The notes beneath the pieces are model-generated. The model did no database searches and had not been told where the DNA came from. It saw nothing but the letters and a program-made list of their open reading frames with translations. Shown here in pieces: positions 1-6,176 of a stretch of 6,674 nucleotides of DNA; within the stretch, counting starts at the first letter, position 1, and each line of letters starts with the position of its first letter. The stretch is from DATKMG01 sp035541995. GTDB taxonomy: Bacteria > Acidobacteriota > Terriglobia > Versatilivoradales > Versatilivoraceae. The stretch lies in the NCBI GenBank assembly GCA_035541995.1, contig DATKMG010000559.1:1-6674 (forward strand). Direction: 5' to 3'. The translations under genes and the position numbers were made by a program.

Positions 1-1101
1 TTCAACCAGTACGGTAAATCGGGAACCTGGCTCAGTGAGTTGCTGCCCTATACGTGCAAAGTCGTCGATGACATCGCCATCATCAAGACGATGAATACCG
101 AAGCCATCAACCACGATCCGGCAATAACCTTCATCCAAACGGGCTTCCAGCAACCGGGGCGGCCCAGCATGGGAGCCTGGGTCAGCTATGGATTGGGTAG
201 TGAAAACCAGAACCTGCCGGCCTTTGTGGTCCTGATCTCGCAGGCCAATGCCTTGAATGTTGACCAGCCCCTGTTTTCCCGCCTATGGAGCAGCGGCTTT
301 CTCCCCTCCAACCATCAAGGGGTTAAATTTCGTTCGAGCAGTGATCCAGTGCTCTACCTGTCTGACCCGCCTGGTATCGACAAGGCCTCCCGGCGCCGGA
401 TGCTGGACGGAATTGAAAAGCTCGACCGCATCAAAGCCGAGATCTACCTGGATCCGGAGATTGATACCCGGATTGCCCAATACGAAATGGCCTATCGAAT
501 GCAGACCTCGGTACCGGAGTTGATGGACCTCTCCAAGGAACCGGAGCATATTTTTGAAATGTATGGTCCTGATTCTCGAAAGGCGGGGACCTATGCCGCC
601 AACTGCCTTCTGGCTAGGCGATTGGCCGAACGTAATGTCCGATTCGTCCAGCTTTACCATCGCGGTTGGGACCAGCACCAAGACCTGCCTCGAGATATCG
701 CCCTGCAGTGCGGAGGCGTCGACCAGCCTTCAGGGGCTCTCGTCCAGGATTTGAAACAGCGAGGCCTTCTGGAGGATACATTGGTAGTTTGGGGAGGAGA
801 GTTTGGTCGAACGGTCTACTGCCAGGGCAAATTGACCGAAGGAAATTATGGCCGGGATCATCATCCGCGCTGTTTTGCCTGGTGGGTGGCTGGGGGCGGG
901 ACCAAGGCTGGGATCACCATCGGTGAGACCGACGATTATTGTTACAATGTAGTTAAGGATCCTGTCCACGTCCATGACATGCAGGCGACCCTCTTGCACT
1001 GCCTGGGGGTTGACCACAAACTCCTGACCTACAAATTCCAGGGCCGCCATTTCCGCTTAACCGACGTTCGGGGAGAAATTGTCACGAAACTGCTGGCATG
1101 A
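1..1101 (+). CDS. DUF1501 family protein, C-terminal part (5' end outside window)
   Basis: The frame is open from base 1 and ends in TGA at 1099-1101, giving 366 visible residues. Family members are commonly a little under 500 residues, so roughly the first 100, with any Tat signal, are missing. DUF1501 proteins resemble the alkaline phosphatase/sulfatase fold and are mostly exported; their substrate is unknown. Visible hallmarks are NHDPA (bases 109-123), RGWDQH (about 664-681), GGEFGRT (about 793-813), GRDHHPR (850-870), GETDDYCYN (about 922-948), and a tail with VHVHD and TYKFQGR. The His, Asp and Glu residues in these motifs are the likely metal ligands, by analogy with the fold. The TYKFQGR and DHHPRCF wording matches the sub-group that I recall lying next to DUF1549/DUF1553 (PSCyt1/PSD1) genes, so such a gene is expected just upstream. 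The internal TTG at base 40 is not a start, because homology continues upstream of it. Confidence 0.95.
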   Translation, partial: FNQYGKSGTWLSELLPYTCKVVDDIAIIKTMNTEAINHDPAITFIQTGFQQPGRPSMGAWVSYGLGSENQNLPAFVVLISQANALNVDQPLFSRLWSSGFLPSNHQGVKFRSSSDPVLYLSDPPGIDKASRRRMLDGIEKLDRIKAEIYLDPEIDTRIAQYEMAYRMQTSVPELMDLSKEPEHIFEMYGPDSRKAGTYAANCLLARRLAERNVRFVQLYHRGWDQHQDLPRDIALQCGGVDQPSGALVQDLKQRGLLEDTLVVWGGEFGRTVYCQGKLTEGNYGRDHHPRCFAWWVAGGGTKAGITIGETDDYCYNVVKDPVHVHDMQATLLHCLGVDHKLLTYKFQGRHFRLTDVRGEIVTKLLA

Positions 1102-1160
1102 AGTGCACTGACTAGTCTTCGACTTTTCCAAAAATGAAAGAACAGTTTGTCAGCGACTTG

Positions 1161-1208
1161 CTGGCCCCAGCCAGACGGATCGGACAAAAGACAGCAATCA
1201 AGGTCCGA
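1161..1208. repeat. Two short inverted repeats after the DUF1501 gene
   Basis: CTGGC (1161-1165) pairs with GCCAG (1170-1174) across a CCCA loop. TCGGAC (1180-1185) pairs exactly with GTCCGA (1203-1208) across 17 nt. Neither is followed by a T-run, so these are not classic intrinsic terminators. They could be part of a 3' UTR structure or the remnant of a REP-like element. They lie between the DUF1501 stop and the end of the minus-strand zinc-ribbon ORF, where transcription from both sides would converge. Confidence 0.35.
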
Positions 1209-1243
1209 CCCCGCTTGCCCTGAGGAGGTTCCGAAAAGGAGTA

Positions 1244-1453
1244 CTAATTTCGGGGGTGCTTTCTGGACTTCTTGAATTCCCTGTTAAGAAGCTTGTCGAA
1301 GTTGTTCTTAATATGAGCGGCAGAAAGTGGGCGGGATGAAACGGAGCTAGACGAAGTTGGCTTGTTGCATTTAGAACAAGTTGACTGGTGGTTGCCCACT
1401 TCTCGGACGGTCAGATCATCGCCGCATTGCGCACAGCTGTACTTCATAATCAT
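1244..1453 (-). CDS. Small zinc-ribbon protein, hypothetical
   Basis: This is a 69-residue reading frame starting at ATG 1453-1451 and ending in TAG at 1246-1244; a second ATG at 1447-1445 would give a 67-residue form starting MKYS. The N-terminal half has two CxxC knuckles, CAQCG and CSKCN, spaced as in a zinc ribbon. Next comes a Ser-rich linker (TSSSSVSS) and a Lys/Arg-rich tail (KKSRKHPR), which could bind nucleic acid or be disordered. The paired cysteines at the very start of a frame are what argue for a real gene. Against it, no Shine-Dalgarno sequence is visible before either ATG, and the frame stands alone in a repeat-rich gap. It converges on the DUF1501 gene and diverges from the glycoside hydrolase gene. 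No specific function can be given. Confidence 0.45.
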   Translation of the reverse strand: MIMKYSCAQCGDDLTVREVGNHQSTCSKCNKPTSSSSVSSRPLSAAHIKNNFDKLLNREFKKSRKHPRN

Positions 1454-1646
1454 AATAATTTTCTACGGAGGTATCAGGCCGACTTGCAAAGTTCAAGAGG
1501 TCGGAAGTGAATCTCTACACCTACTATATCGGCAAAGTGCCCAACGGGCAAGATACAAAATTCATCTCCGGATAGAATGAGAAGCCGGTTGTGGCAGCGC
1601 CTTTCTATATTGAGATGCTGTGATTTTTTTCCGAGGCATAGCGGTC

Positions 1647-1668
1647 ATTGCACTTTGCACTCTGCAAT
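1647..1668. repeat. Small inverted repeat ATTGCA/TGCAAT
   Basis: ATTGCA (1647-1652) is the exact reverse complement of TGCAAT (1663-1668), with a 10-nt loop. Inside it TTGCAC and TTTGCAC form an overlapping direct repeat. It might be a hairpin or a protein-binding site, but it is short enough to be chance. Confidence 0.25.
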
Positions 1669-1751
1669 TTGGAGTGGGATGACTCCATCCACCGCCTCCC
1701 AGGGAGTCTATGCGAGTATGATGAAAATCCTCTGAAGCCGTGAAAAAATGC

Positions 1752-1771
1752 GCCGGGTTGGGGGACCCGGC
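1752..1771. repeat. REP-like GC-rich hairpin
   Basis: GCCGGGT (1752-1758) and ACCCGGC (1765-1771) form a perfect 7-bp stem around a TGGGGG loop, followed by CTACAAAG. A GC-rich palindrome of this size, alone in a non-coding region and next to further inverted repeats, is typical of bacterial REP elements. Only one copy of the full hairpin is in the window, so dispersal in the genome is inferred. No T-run follows, so it is not a standard terminator. Confidence 0.45.
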
Positions 1772-1812
1772 CTACAAAGCTGCCGCAAGACCTTTGGAAT
1801 GAGTGTAGGCCG
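1768..1812. repeat. 9-bp inverted repeat flanking the REP-like hairpin
   Basis: CGGCCTACA (1768-1776) is the exact reverse complement of TGTAGGCCG (1804-1812), with 27 bases between. The left arm overlaps the right arm of the preceding hairpin, so the two structures are mutually exclusive in RNA. This may be two oppositely oriented ends of REP-like units. Confidence 0.4.
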
Positions 1813-1836
1813 TTGAGGGTTTCTCAAAGCCTCAAC
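1812..1836. repeat. 7-bp stem-loop
   Basis: GTTGAGG (1812-1818) pairs exactly with CCTCAAC (1830-1836) around an 11-nt loop. It begins where the previous inverted repeat ends, which suggests a continuous structured block. A TTTTT run occurs about 12 bases later but is too far away for a normal intrinsic terminator. Confidence 0.35.
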
Positions 1837-1877
1837 CTCACACGGCGTTTTTCCGGAATTCTTAATCCTCTCACAAC

Positions 1878-1896
1878 TCCCCTCCGGCGGAGGGGA
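1878..1896. repeat. 8-bp GC-rich hairpin in the leader region
   Basis: TCCCCTCC (1878-1885) and GGAGGGGA (1889-1896) form a perfect 8-bp stem with a GGC loop. It lies about 130 bases before the glycoside hydrolase start codon. If the transcript begins upstream, this would be a very stable leader hairpin. There is no T-run after it. The GGAGGGG arm recurs at 1994-2000, just before the gene. Confidence 0.5.
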
Positions 1897-1909
1897 AGGC
1901 GCAGGCGAC

Positions 1910-1919
1910 GGCGGCCGCC
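1910..1919. repeat. 10-bp perfect GC palindrome
   Basis: GGCGGCCGCC (1910-1919) is self-complementary along its whole length. It sits between the 8-bp leader hairpin and the glycoside hydrolase gene, with a GCCGC/GCGGC pair at 1975-1986 further on. It adds to the cluster of GC-rich symmetry in this leader; no function can be assigned. Confidence 0.4.
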
Positions 1920-2006
1920 AAGCGCCAGGGACGGGTTTGAATGGGATCCGCGACTTTCAGGACCCAACCCCCGAGCCGCAAGCGGCCCCCCCCGGAGGGG
2001 ATTTAC

Positions 2007-2075
2007 ATGAAGAGAGGAAAGAAAAAATGCGCAGACTTCTGGTCTTATCGATCCTCGCATGCTCCATTTGGCTGA
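2007..2075 (+). other. Possible leader ORF overlapping the glycoside hydrolase start
   Basis: An ATG at 2007 has a strong GGAGG at 1994-1998 at good spacing and opens a 22-codon frame ending in TGA at 2073-2075. It overlaps the first 16 codons of the glycoside hydrolase gene in another frame. The encoded peptide starts MKRGKKKC and is very basic; no family is recognised. It may be a translated leader that affects translation of the main gene, or the Shine-Dalgarno may be chance in a G-rich stretch. CCCC (1990-1993) and GGGG (1997-2000) could also pair and mask the site. Confidence 0.25.
2011..2017 (+). promoter_or_regulatory. Ribosome binding site of the glycoside hydrolase gene
   Basis: AGAGAGG lies 9 bases before ATG 2027 in a purine-rich stretch. 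It supports ATG 2027 over the TTG at 1937, which would put about 30 proline-rich residues before an otherwise normal signal peptide. Confidence 0.55.
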
Positions 2076-4918
2076 TGCAGGCCTGTTCGCACGGCCAATC
2101 CACCAGGGACTTGGATGAATTGTTTTCGTCCCCCAATGTATCGTCAATCTGGAAAGGGGTTTTTTGCGATCTCAGGGCCTTGGGAAATACGGCCATCGAA
2201 GTGACGTTTTGGAAGGGGTACGCGACCACAGGCCTGGAGACCACACGGTTGCCGGTCACTGATTGGAGCTCCTGGAAATCTCTGCAGTTCAATGTTGACA
2301 ATCCTTACCCAGAGCCAGTTTCCATCTACGTTCGTCTCTCAAACCGAGTCGATCATCCTCCGGCAGAAACCTATACTGGCGGAACCTTTGATGGTTCTGT
2401 AATTGGGCCCGGCCGCAACACGGTCGAAATCAGCTTGGAAGCGATGCGATCTCCTACGGAGCAACCCATCGATCCGCATCGGATCGCGTACCTGGGCATT
2501 GCATTCCAACCATTGTTTCTTCGCGATGGGCTGGACCTCAAATTCACCGATGACAAGACATTTCGCCTTTCCCAGTTGCGGCTCAGCAAAGTCTCGGCGA
2601 AACTCCAGAAGCAACCCTATGGCGATCTCCTTTTTCGAGAGTCGGACCCCAATCTGGCTGCCCTCAGAAAGAAGGTGGAAGTGGAACTGGACGTTCTTCG
2701 TGGAAAAATCGAGCAGGCCAAAGCCCACGGAATCGAGACAGCCTATGCAGAGATCTTTCCATTTCTCAGCCAGATTGCTTTCAACAGTCGCCTGGTTGCA
2801 TTTTGGCAGAATCGTGCCGAAGAACAGCGCAAGGTGCTGGATTTCCTGCTGGAAGGGACATCCAAAGCCGCTCAGGAACTCCAAGATGTGATCGACGACA
2901 AGGCACCGCAGCGTATAGTGCCACCCATTCCCGACTACGGGAGGCTTGCGATTCGCGGCAGCTATTTCCGTCTGGGTGATGCCCCGATCCTCCTGTTCGG
3001 AATGCTTTACAATCACCAAGGTCCCCTGTTGCGCTGGTTTGCCAATAGCCAAACTGATTACGGAACACAACTGGTGGCGGGCGGGACCCGGCACGATGTT
3101 GAACATCAGCCGATTTGGGAAGCTTACCAGAAGTATCCTGAAACACACCGCGTTGGCTGGGACCATGCCGACCATATCATTCGCGATCGCAGTTCCTGGG
3201 AGGTTGTTGGCCCTCCTGTCAATGTTTGCCTGGAAAGCCCCCGGAGCCGGGAAGCAGTGGCGAAGACGATCGAAACCTTCGAGCACGCGAATGCCGGCGA
3301 CCATCAACATCTGGTTCAAAACCTGGGGTATGAATACACCTATGTCTGTTATTGCGAATTTACAAAGCGCATGTGGGCGGACTGGTTACAGCATAAACAC
3401 GGGAACGTAGGAACTGCCAATCTCATTTGGGGAACGCACTTTACCAATTTCGTCGAGGTGCCCATGCCGAGGCAGGAGCAAGCGGCTTCCAATCGCGCCT
3501 TGTGGCTTGACTGGTCGAGTTTCAATCTCTATCGATTCCTGGAGCAGATTCGGTGGACACGGGACCAGATCCGAAAGTGGGAACCCTCAAAGCCCCTGAC
3601 GGTCGGATCGCCCTATTTCGATTTCAGCCCTGCATTCTGGACCGGGGTCGACGAAGAGGAGCTCGCGGATTCCGGGATCACAAGTACAGTCCTGGAAGAG
3701 AATTATGAACTCGATACCCTGATGCCTGAGTATTTGCACACCTTGGCCAGCAGCAAGCCGGTCATTGACTTCGAGTATCACGGTGTTATCCATCAGATTC
3801 TGCCCAGTTTTCTGCATGGAGATGCGGCAATTTCCATGTGGTGGTGGAACGACCGGAAGCAATGGACTCCGAACGAGCCGATCAATGAGTGGGCTTCTTC
3901 TTTTCCTCAAAGTTATACCATTCAACTACAGGACATCGCGAAGGCCATGCGAGACGCTTTGGACCTCCGCCGCTTGAGTCGCGAGATCGCGGCCCTGGCT
4001 AGTGCCCCCCGGCCTGTCGCATTGTTGTATTCGAAATCCTCCATGCTCCAACAATTGCCAGAGCAGTCTCGCGAGACGGACAACTTTCCCTACCTTTCCG
4101 AGCTGCGCCGGACTTATAAAGCATCTCAATCCGCTGGATTGTACGTCGGATTAACAACGGAGAAGAAGATCCTGACGGGTGATTTGCGCGGACGGAAGAT
4201 TCTTGTACTCACTGGAGCGGAGTTCATTCCTGCCCGCGTGGTTACTGCGATTCTAAAATGGGTGGACCAAGGTGGGACAGTGATCGTCTCTCCCGATTCG
4301 CTGCTCGCTGATGAGTACACCCACCCTTCAGAAACCCTTCATGCTCTCGGGGTCCGTTTGGTCAAGCGCGAGCCTCCACAGCTCAAGCATGGGGAAGGTC
4401 TGGTGACCGATTGCAACCTCGCTGATTTACCGAGGATGCCACTCTGGGAGGACAGAGGGAAACCGTTTGCCGTAGGGGGAACCCCACTCCAGGCGGCAGG
4501 AGGCAGGCAGATTCTGGAAGGTGATCACTCGCTGGTCCTGGCCCGCTTCCAGGATGGCTCGCCTGCCTTGCTCCGAGTGCCCAAGGGCCACGGTGCACTG
4601 TACTGGCTTGCCGCCCCACTTGACCCTTTGAGCTGGGGACGTTTCTTGGCTTTTGTAGCAGACAAGGTTGGTCTGAGGCCTGATCTACGCGTGTCCAACG
4701 AAAAGGGGGATGTTGTGCCAAATCTTGAGTACCGCGTGACTGTTTTCAAGAACTGCCGGTTGGCTTACTTTTACAACAACTCCGAGCGGGACATGCGGGT
4801 CAGTCTCCAGCCTGCGTTCAACTTCAGTCGCATCCTCGATCGCCGCACGGAGATGCCGGTTACGGGGTTACAGATGTCTGTTCCGGCACAGGAGACCGCC
4901 ATCCTGGAATTTCGCTAA
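2027..4918 (+). CDS. Exported GH42-like glycoside hydrolase, probable lipoprotein
   Basis: This 963-residue protein starts at ATG 2027, where MRRLLVLSILACSIWLMQAC gives a basic N-terminus, a hydrophobic core and a Cys at residue 20. That suggests lipid anchoring, although MQAC is a weak lipobox. Residues about 50-190 look like a beta-sandwich carbohydrate-binding-type domain. A helical segment follows (about 205-290). Residues about 305-650 form a TIM barrel, beginning near FRLGDAPILLFGMLYN. The barrel contains GYEY (E436) just before CYC (C441, C443), then WADWLQ and LIWGTHF in the same order as in GH42 beta-galactosidases. E583 in DFEYH fits the nucleophile position. Residues about 660-790 resemble the GH42 trimerisation (glutamine amidotransferase-like) domain, with ILVLTGAEF and GGTVIVSPDS, and a small beta domain ends the protein. 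The likely role is hydrolysis of a glycoside outside the cytoplasm; the sugar is unknown. Departures from GH42 are Tyr in place of Asn before E436 and loss of the third Cys of the CxCxxC site, so a related unclassified family is possible. Confidence 0.85.
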   Translation: MRRLLVLSILACSIWLMQACSHGQSTRDLDELFSSPNVSSIWKGVFCDLRALGNTAIEVTFWKGYATTGLETTRLPVTDWSSWKSLQFNVDNPYPEPVSIYVRLSNRVDHPPAETYTGGTFDGSVIGPGRNTVEISLEAMRSPTEQPIDPHRIAYLGIAFQPLFLRDGLDLKFTDDKTFRLSQLRLSKVSAKLQKQPYGDLLFRESDPNLAALRKKVEVELDVLRGKIEQAKAHGIETAYAEIFPFLSQIAFNSRLVAFWQNRAEEQRKVLDFLLEGTSKAAQELQDVIDDKAPQRIVPPIPDYGRLAIRGSYFRLGDAPILLFGMLYNHQGPLLRWFANSQTDYGTQLVAGGTRHDVEHQPIWEAYQKYPETHRVGWDHADHIIRDRSSWEVVGPPVNVCLESPRSREAVAKTIETFEHANAGDHQHLVQNLGYEYTYVCYCEFTKRMWADWLQHKHGNVGTANLIWGTHFTNFVEVPMPRQEQAASNRALWLDWSSFNLYRFLEQIRWTRDQIRKWEPSKPLTVGSPYFDFSPAFWTGVDEEELADSGITSTVLEENYELDTLMPEYLHTLASSKPVIDFEYHGVIHQILPSFLHGDAAISMWWWNDRKQWTPNEPINEWASSFPQSYTIQLQDIAKAMRDALDLRRLSREIAALASAPRPVALLYSKSSMLQQLPEQSRETDNFPYLSELRRTYKASQSAGLYVGLTTEKKILTGDLRGRKILVLTGAEFIPARVVTAILKWVDQGGTVIVSPDSLLADEYTHPSETLHALGVRLVKREPPQLKHGEGLVTDCNLADLPRMPLWEDRGKPFAVGGTPLQAAGGRQILEGDHSLVLARFQDGSPALLRVPKGHGALYWLAAPLDPLSWGRFLAFVADKVGLRPDLRVSNEKGDVVPNLEYRVTVFKNCRLAYFYNNSERDMRVSLQPAFNFSRILDRRTEMPVTGLQMSVPAQETAILEFR

Positions 4919-4990
4919 GACCATGCCGTCTTGGTTTCCATCTGGACTTTGCTAGCCCGGTTCCTGCGGCGCATTGAAGGGGAGCATGGG
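4919..4990 (+). promoter_or_regulatory. Short spacer with ribosome binding site for the TPR gene
   Basis: The gap of 72 bases has no terminator-like hairpin with a T-run, which suggests read-through from the glycoside hydrolase gene. GGGGAG at 4979-4984 lies 6 bases before ATG 4991 and decides the start. The in-frame TTG at 4931 would place about 20 extra residues in front of the signal peptide and has no comparable site. Confidence 0.5.
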
Positions 4991-6034
4991 ATGTTTCGGT
5001 GGCGCGCTACACTGTTGGCGATCCTGCATGGAGGCAGTAGCCTGATTCTCACATCTGTCCAACCTGCTATGAAGGTTTCAATCCCCTCTCTCCGGTTCTG
5101 TTCAATTGGCGAGATCGAGCGGCATGCTGCTGCTCAGCTGGGGAAGCTGGAAGGGTATGCGTTTCGGGAAGCAGATGGAGGACCGCCGATGCGGGCTTTG
5201 ACGGTGGAGTTGATCGACCGGGGCAAGACCAGGTACCGCAAGACGACAAAGGCAGATGGTACTTTCACATTCGACAGGGTACGGGAGGGAGGTTACAGGA
5301 TACAGGGACGGTTCGGGGACTTCGCCGTGGTAGAAGACGAAGCCACAGTGACAGGTGGAGGGAGAAACTTTGTGGCGCTGATGCTGGTAAAACGACGGGC
5401 GGGACCGCTGGCACTCAGAACTGTCACCTCCGACCAACTCGTGGCGCAGTCAAATCGGGAACTGGAAAGGAAGCAGCGCCAGGCCAACAAATTGGCCGCC
5501 CAGGGGGACTGGGCTGGGGCGGCCCGCCTCTATGAGCAGGCGGTAGCGGTCGGCAAGCAACCCCTTTTGTGGGATGCGTTGGGGCTTGTCTATCTTCAAC
5601 TGGGGAGGAAAGAGGAGGCATTGAATACGTTCGAAAAAGCCATCGCGCAAGACCCGAAATATCTATTGCCTTACGCGCATCTGGAAACGGCCTATTTGGA
5701 GTCGCAGCGCTATAAGGAGATGCTGGCGGTAGCCAACCGAGCTCTGACGATCGATCCAAAGTGGCTGACGGCATATGCCTACTTGGGGGAGGCTCAGCTG
5801 GCAATGGGAAACCTGAATACGGCCCTGCGATCTGCTAATACCGCCCGCGAACTGGCGGGGGGAAAAGCTCCGGGTCCTTATTTGCTTTTGGCGAAGATTC
5901 AGTGGGCCCGACGGGATTGCGCTGAAGCTCGAAAACTAATGGACCACTACCTCGAGTTGAATACATCAGCCCGAACACGCCCGGAGATATTGGATCTGCT
6001 GGAAGGCCTACAAAGCTGTAATTCGACCCCCTGA
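4991..6034 (+). CDS. Exported TPR protein with carboxypeptidase-regulatory-like domain
   Basis: The product is 347 residues. The N-terminus MFRWRATLLAILHGG has basic residues followed by a hydrophobic run to about residue 27, consistent with a signal peptide or membrane anchor. Residues about 53-136 read as a transthyretin/CarboxypepD_reg-like beta-sandwich: LEGYAF, then TVELID, then TKADGTFTFDRVREGGYRI, the usual 'coloured by a later DGxFxF turn' pattern. Residues about 155-330 form roughly five TPR units, with clear examples at ALGLVYLQLGRKEEALNTF and YLGEAQLAMGNLNTALRSA, and DPK caps between repeats. TPRs bind proteins, so a periplasmic scaffold or adaptor role is inferred; no enzymatic motif is seen. 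This domain combination is, from memory, frequent in Acidobacteriota. The gene follows the glycoside hydrolase by 72 bases and is probably co-transcribed with it. Confidence 0.88.
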   Translation: MFRWRATLLAILHGGSSLILTSVQPAMKVSIPSLRFCSIGEIERHAAAQLGKLEGYAFREADGGPPMRALTVELIDRGKTRYRKTTKADGTFTFDRVREGGYRIQGRFGDFAVVEDEATVTGGGRNFVALMLVKRRAGPLALRTVTSDQLVAQSNRELERKQRQANKLAAQGDWAGAARLYEQAVAVGKQPLLWDALGLVYLQLGRKEEALNTFEKAIAQDPKYLLPYAHLETAYLESQRYKEMLAVANRALTIDPKWLTAYAYLGEAQLAMGNLNTALRSANTARELAGGKAPGPYLLLAKIQWARRDCAEARKLMDHYLELNTSARTRPEILDLLEGLQSCNSTP

Positions 6035-6050
6035 AGCCGGCGTTGGCAGT

Positions 6051-6070
6051 CCAGTGAGGGCCAGTGAAGG
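6051..6070. repeat. Tandem 10-bp direct repeat
   Basis: CCAGTGAGGG (6051-6060) is followed directly by CCAGTGAAGG (6061-6070), 9 of 10 identical. It lies in the 142-bp gap between the TPR gene and the isomerase gene, just upstream of a possible -10 box. A one-turn spacing of about 10 bp would suit a regulator binding two adjacent half-sites on one DNA face, but a small local duplication is equally possible. Confidence 0.35.
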
Positions 6071-6099
6071 TGATCTCTCTCCTACAAAAGGGATATACT
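6070..6099 (+). promoter_or_regulatory. Weak candidate promoter before the isomerase gene
   Basis: TATACT at 6094-6099 matches the sigma-70 -10 consensus at five of six positions. The -35 position at 18-bp spacing (GTGATC, 6070-6075) is poor, so an activator would be needed; the tandem repeat just upstream could be its site. If real, transcription would begin near 6106, leaving a leader of about 70 bases. Read-through from the TPR gene is the alternative. Confidence 0.2.
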
Positions 6100-6176
6100 C
6101 ATAGGGAGCTTCTTCCCGACTTTGTTCCCATCTCGAATTCAAAGGGTTAAGGGTTCGTTTCCTTTTCGAGGTCAAT

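Larger units (their letters stand above)
1454..2026. other. Repeat-rich intergenic region upstream of the glycoside hydrolase gene
   Basis: These 573 bases contain no convincing gene. They hold several short inverted repeats and GC-rich palindromes, listed separately, and runs of T (1624-1630) and C (1986-1993). Any promoter for the glycoside hydrolase gene should lie here, but I found no -35/-10 pair with good spacing. The TATATT at 1606-1611 has no suitable partner upstream. The base composition changes from mixed to very GC-rich after about 1870. Confidence 0.6.

Noticed and set aside
1102..1127. Terminator after DUF1501: AGTC-TTC-GACT followed by TTT
   Set aside because: The stem is only 4 bp and the T-run is 3-4 bases, too weak to call.
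1507..1575. 22-codon frame (GTG start) with AGAGG six bases upstream
   Set aside because: The ribosome site is good, but the peptide is too short and matches nothing I recognise; frames of this size are expected by chance.
1606..1630. Promoter at TATATT with the T-run after it
   Set aside because: No -35 element lies at suitable spacing; the nearest TTGTGG is only 11 bases upstream.
1813..2010. Plus-strand Arg-rich 65-codon frame and its antisense frame in the leader
   Set aside because: The low-complexity arginine run comes from GC-rich palindromes, and no start or ribosome site supports it.
1937..2026. N-terminal extension of the glycoside hydrolase from TTG 1937
   Set aside because: It would bury a normal signal peptide behind about 30 Pro- and charge-rich residues, while ATG 2027 has its own ribosome site.
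1102..2026. tRNA, CRISPR or insertion sequence in the long gap
   Set aside because: I saw no cloverleaf, no regularly spaced repeats, no transposase fragment and no target duplication.
2339..3319. Long 326-codon open frame on the minus strand inside the glycoside hydrolase gene
   Set aside because: It is antisense to a gene with clear domain structure, its translation shows no recognisable family, and it has no own context. It is a shadow frame.
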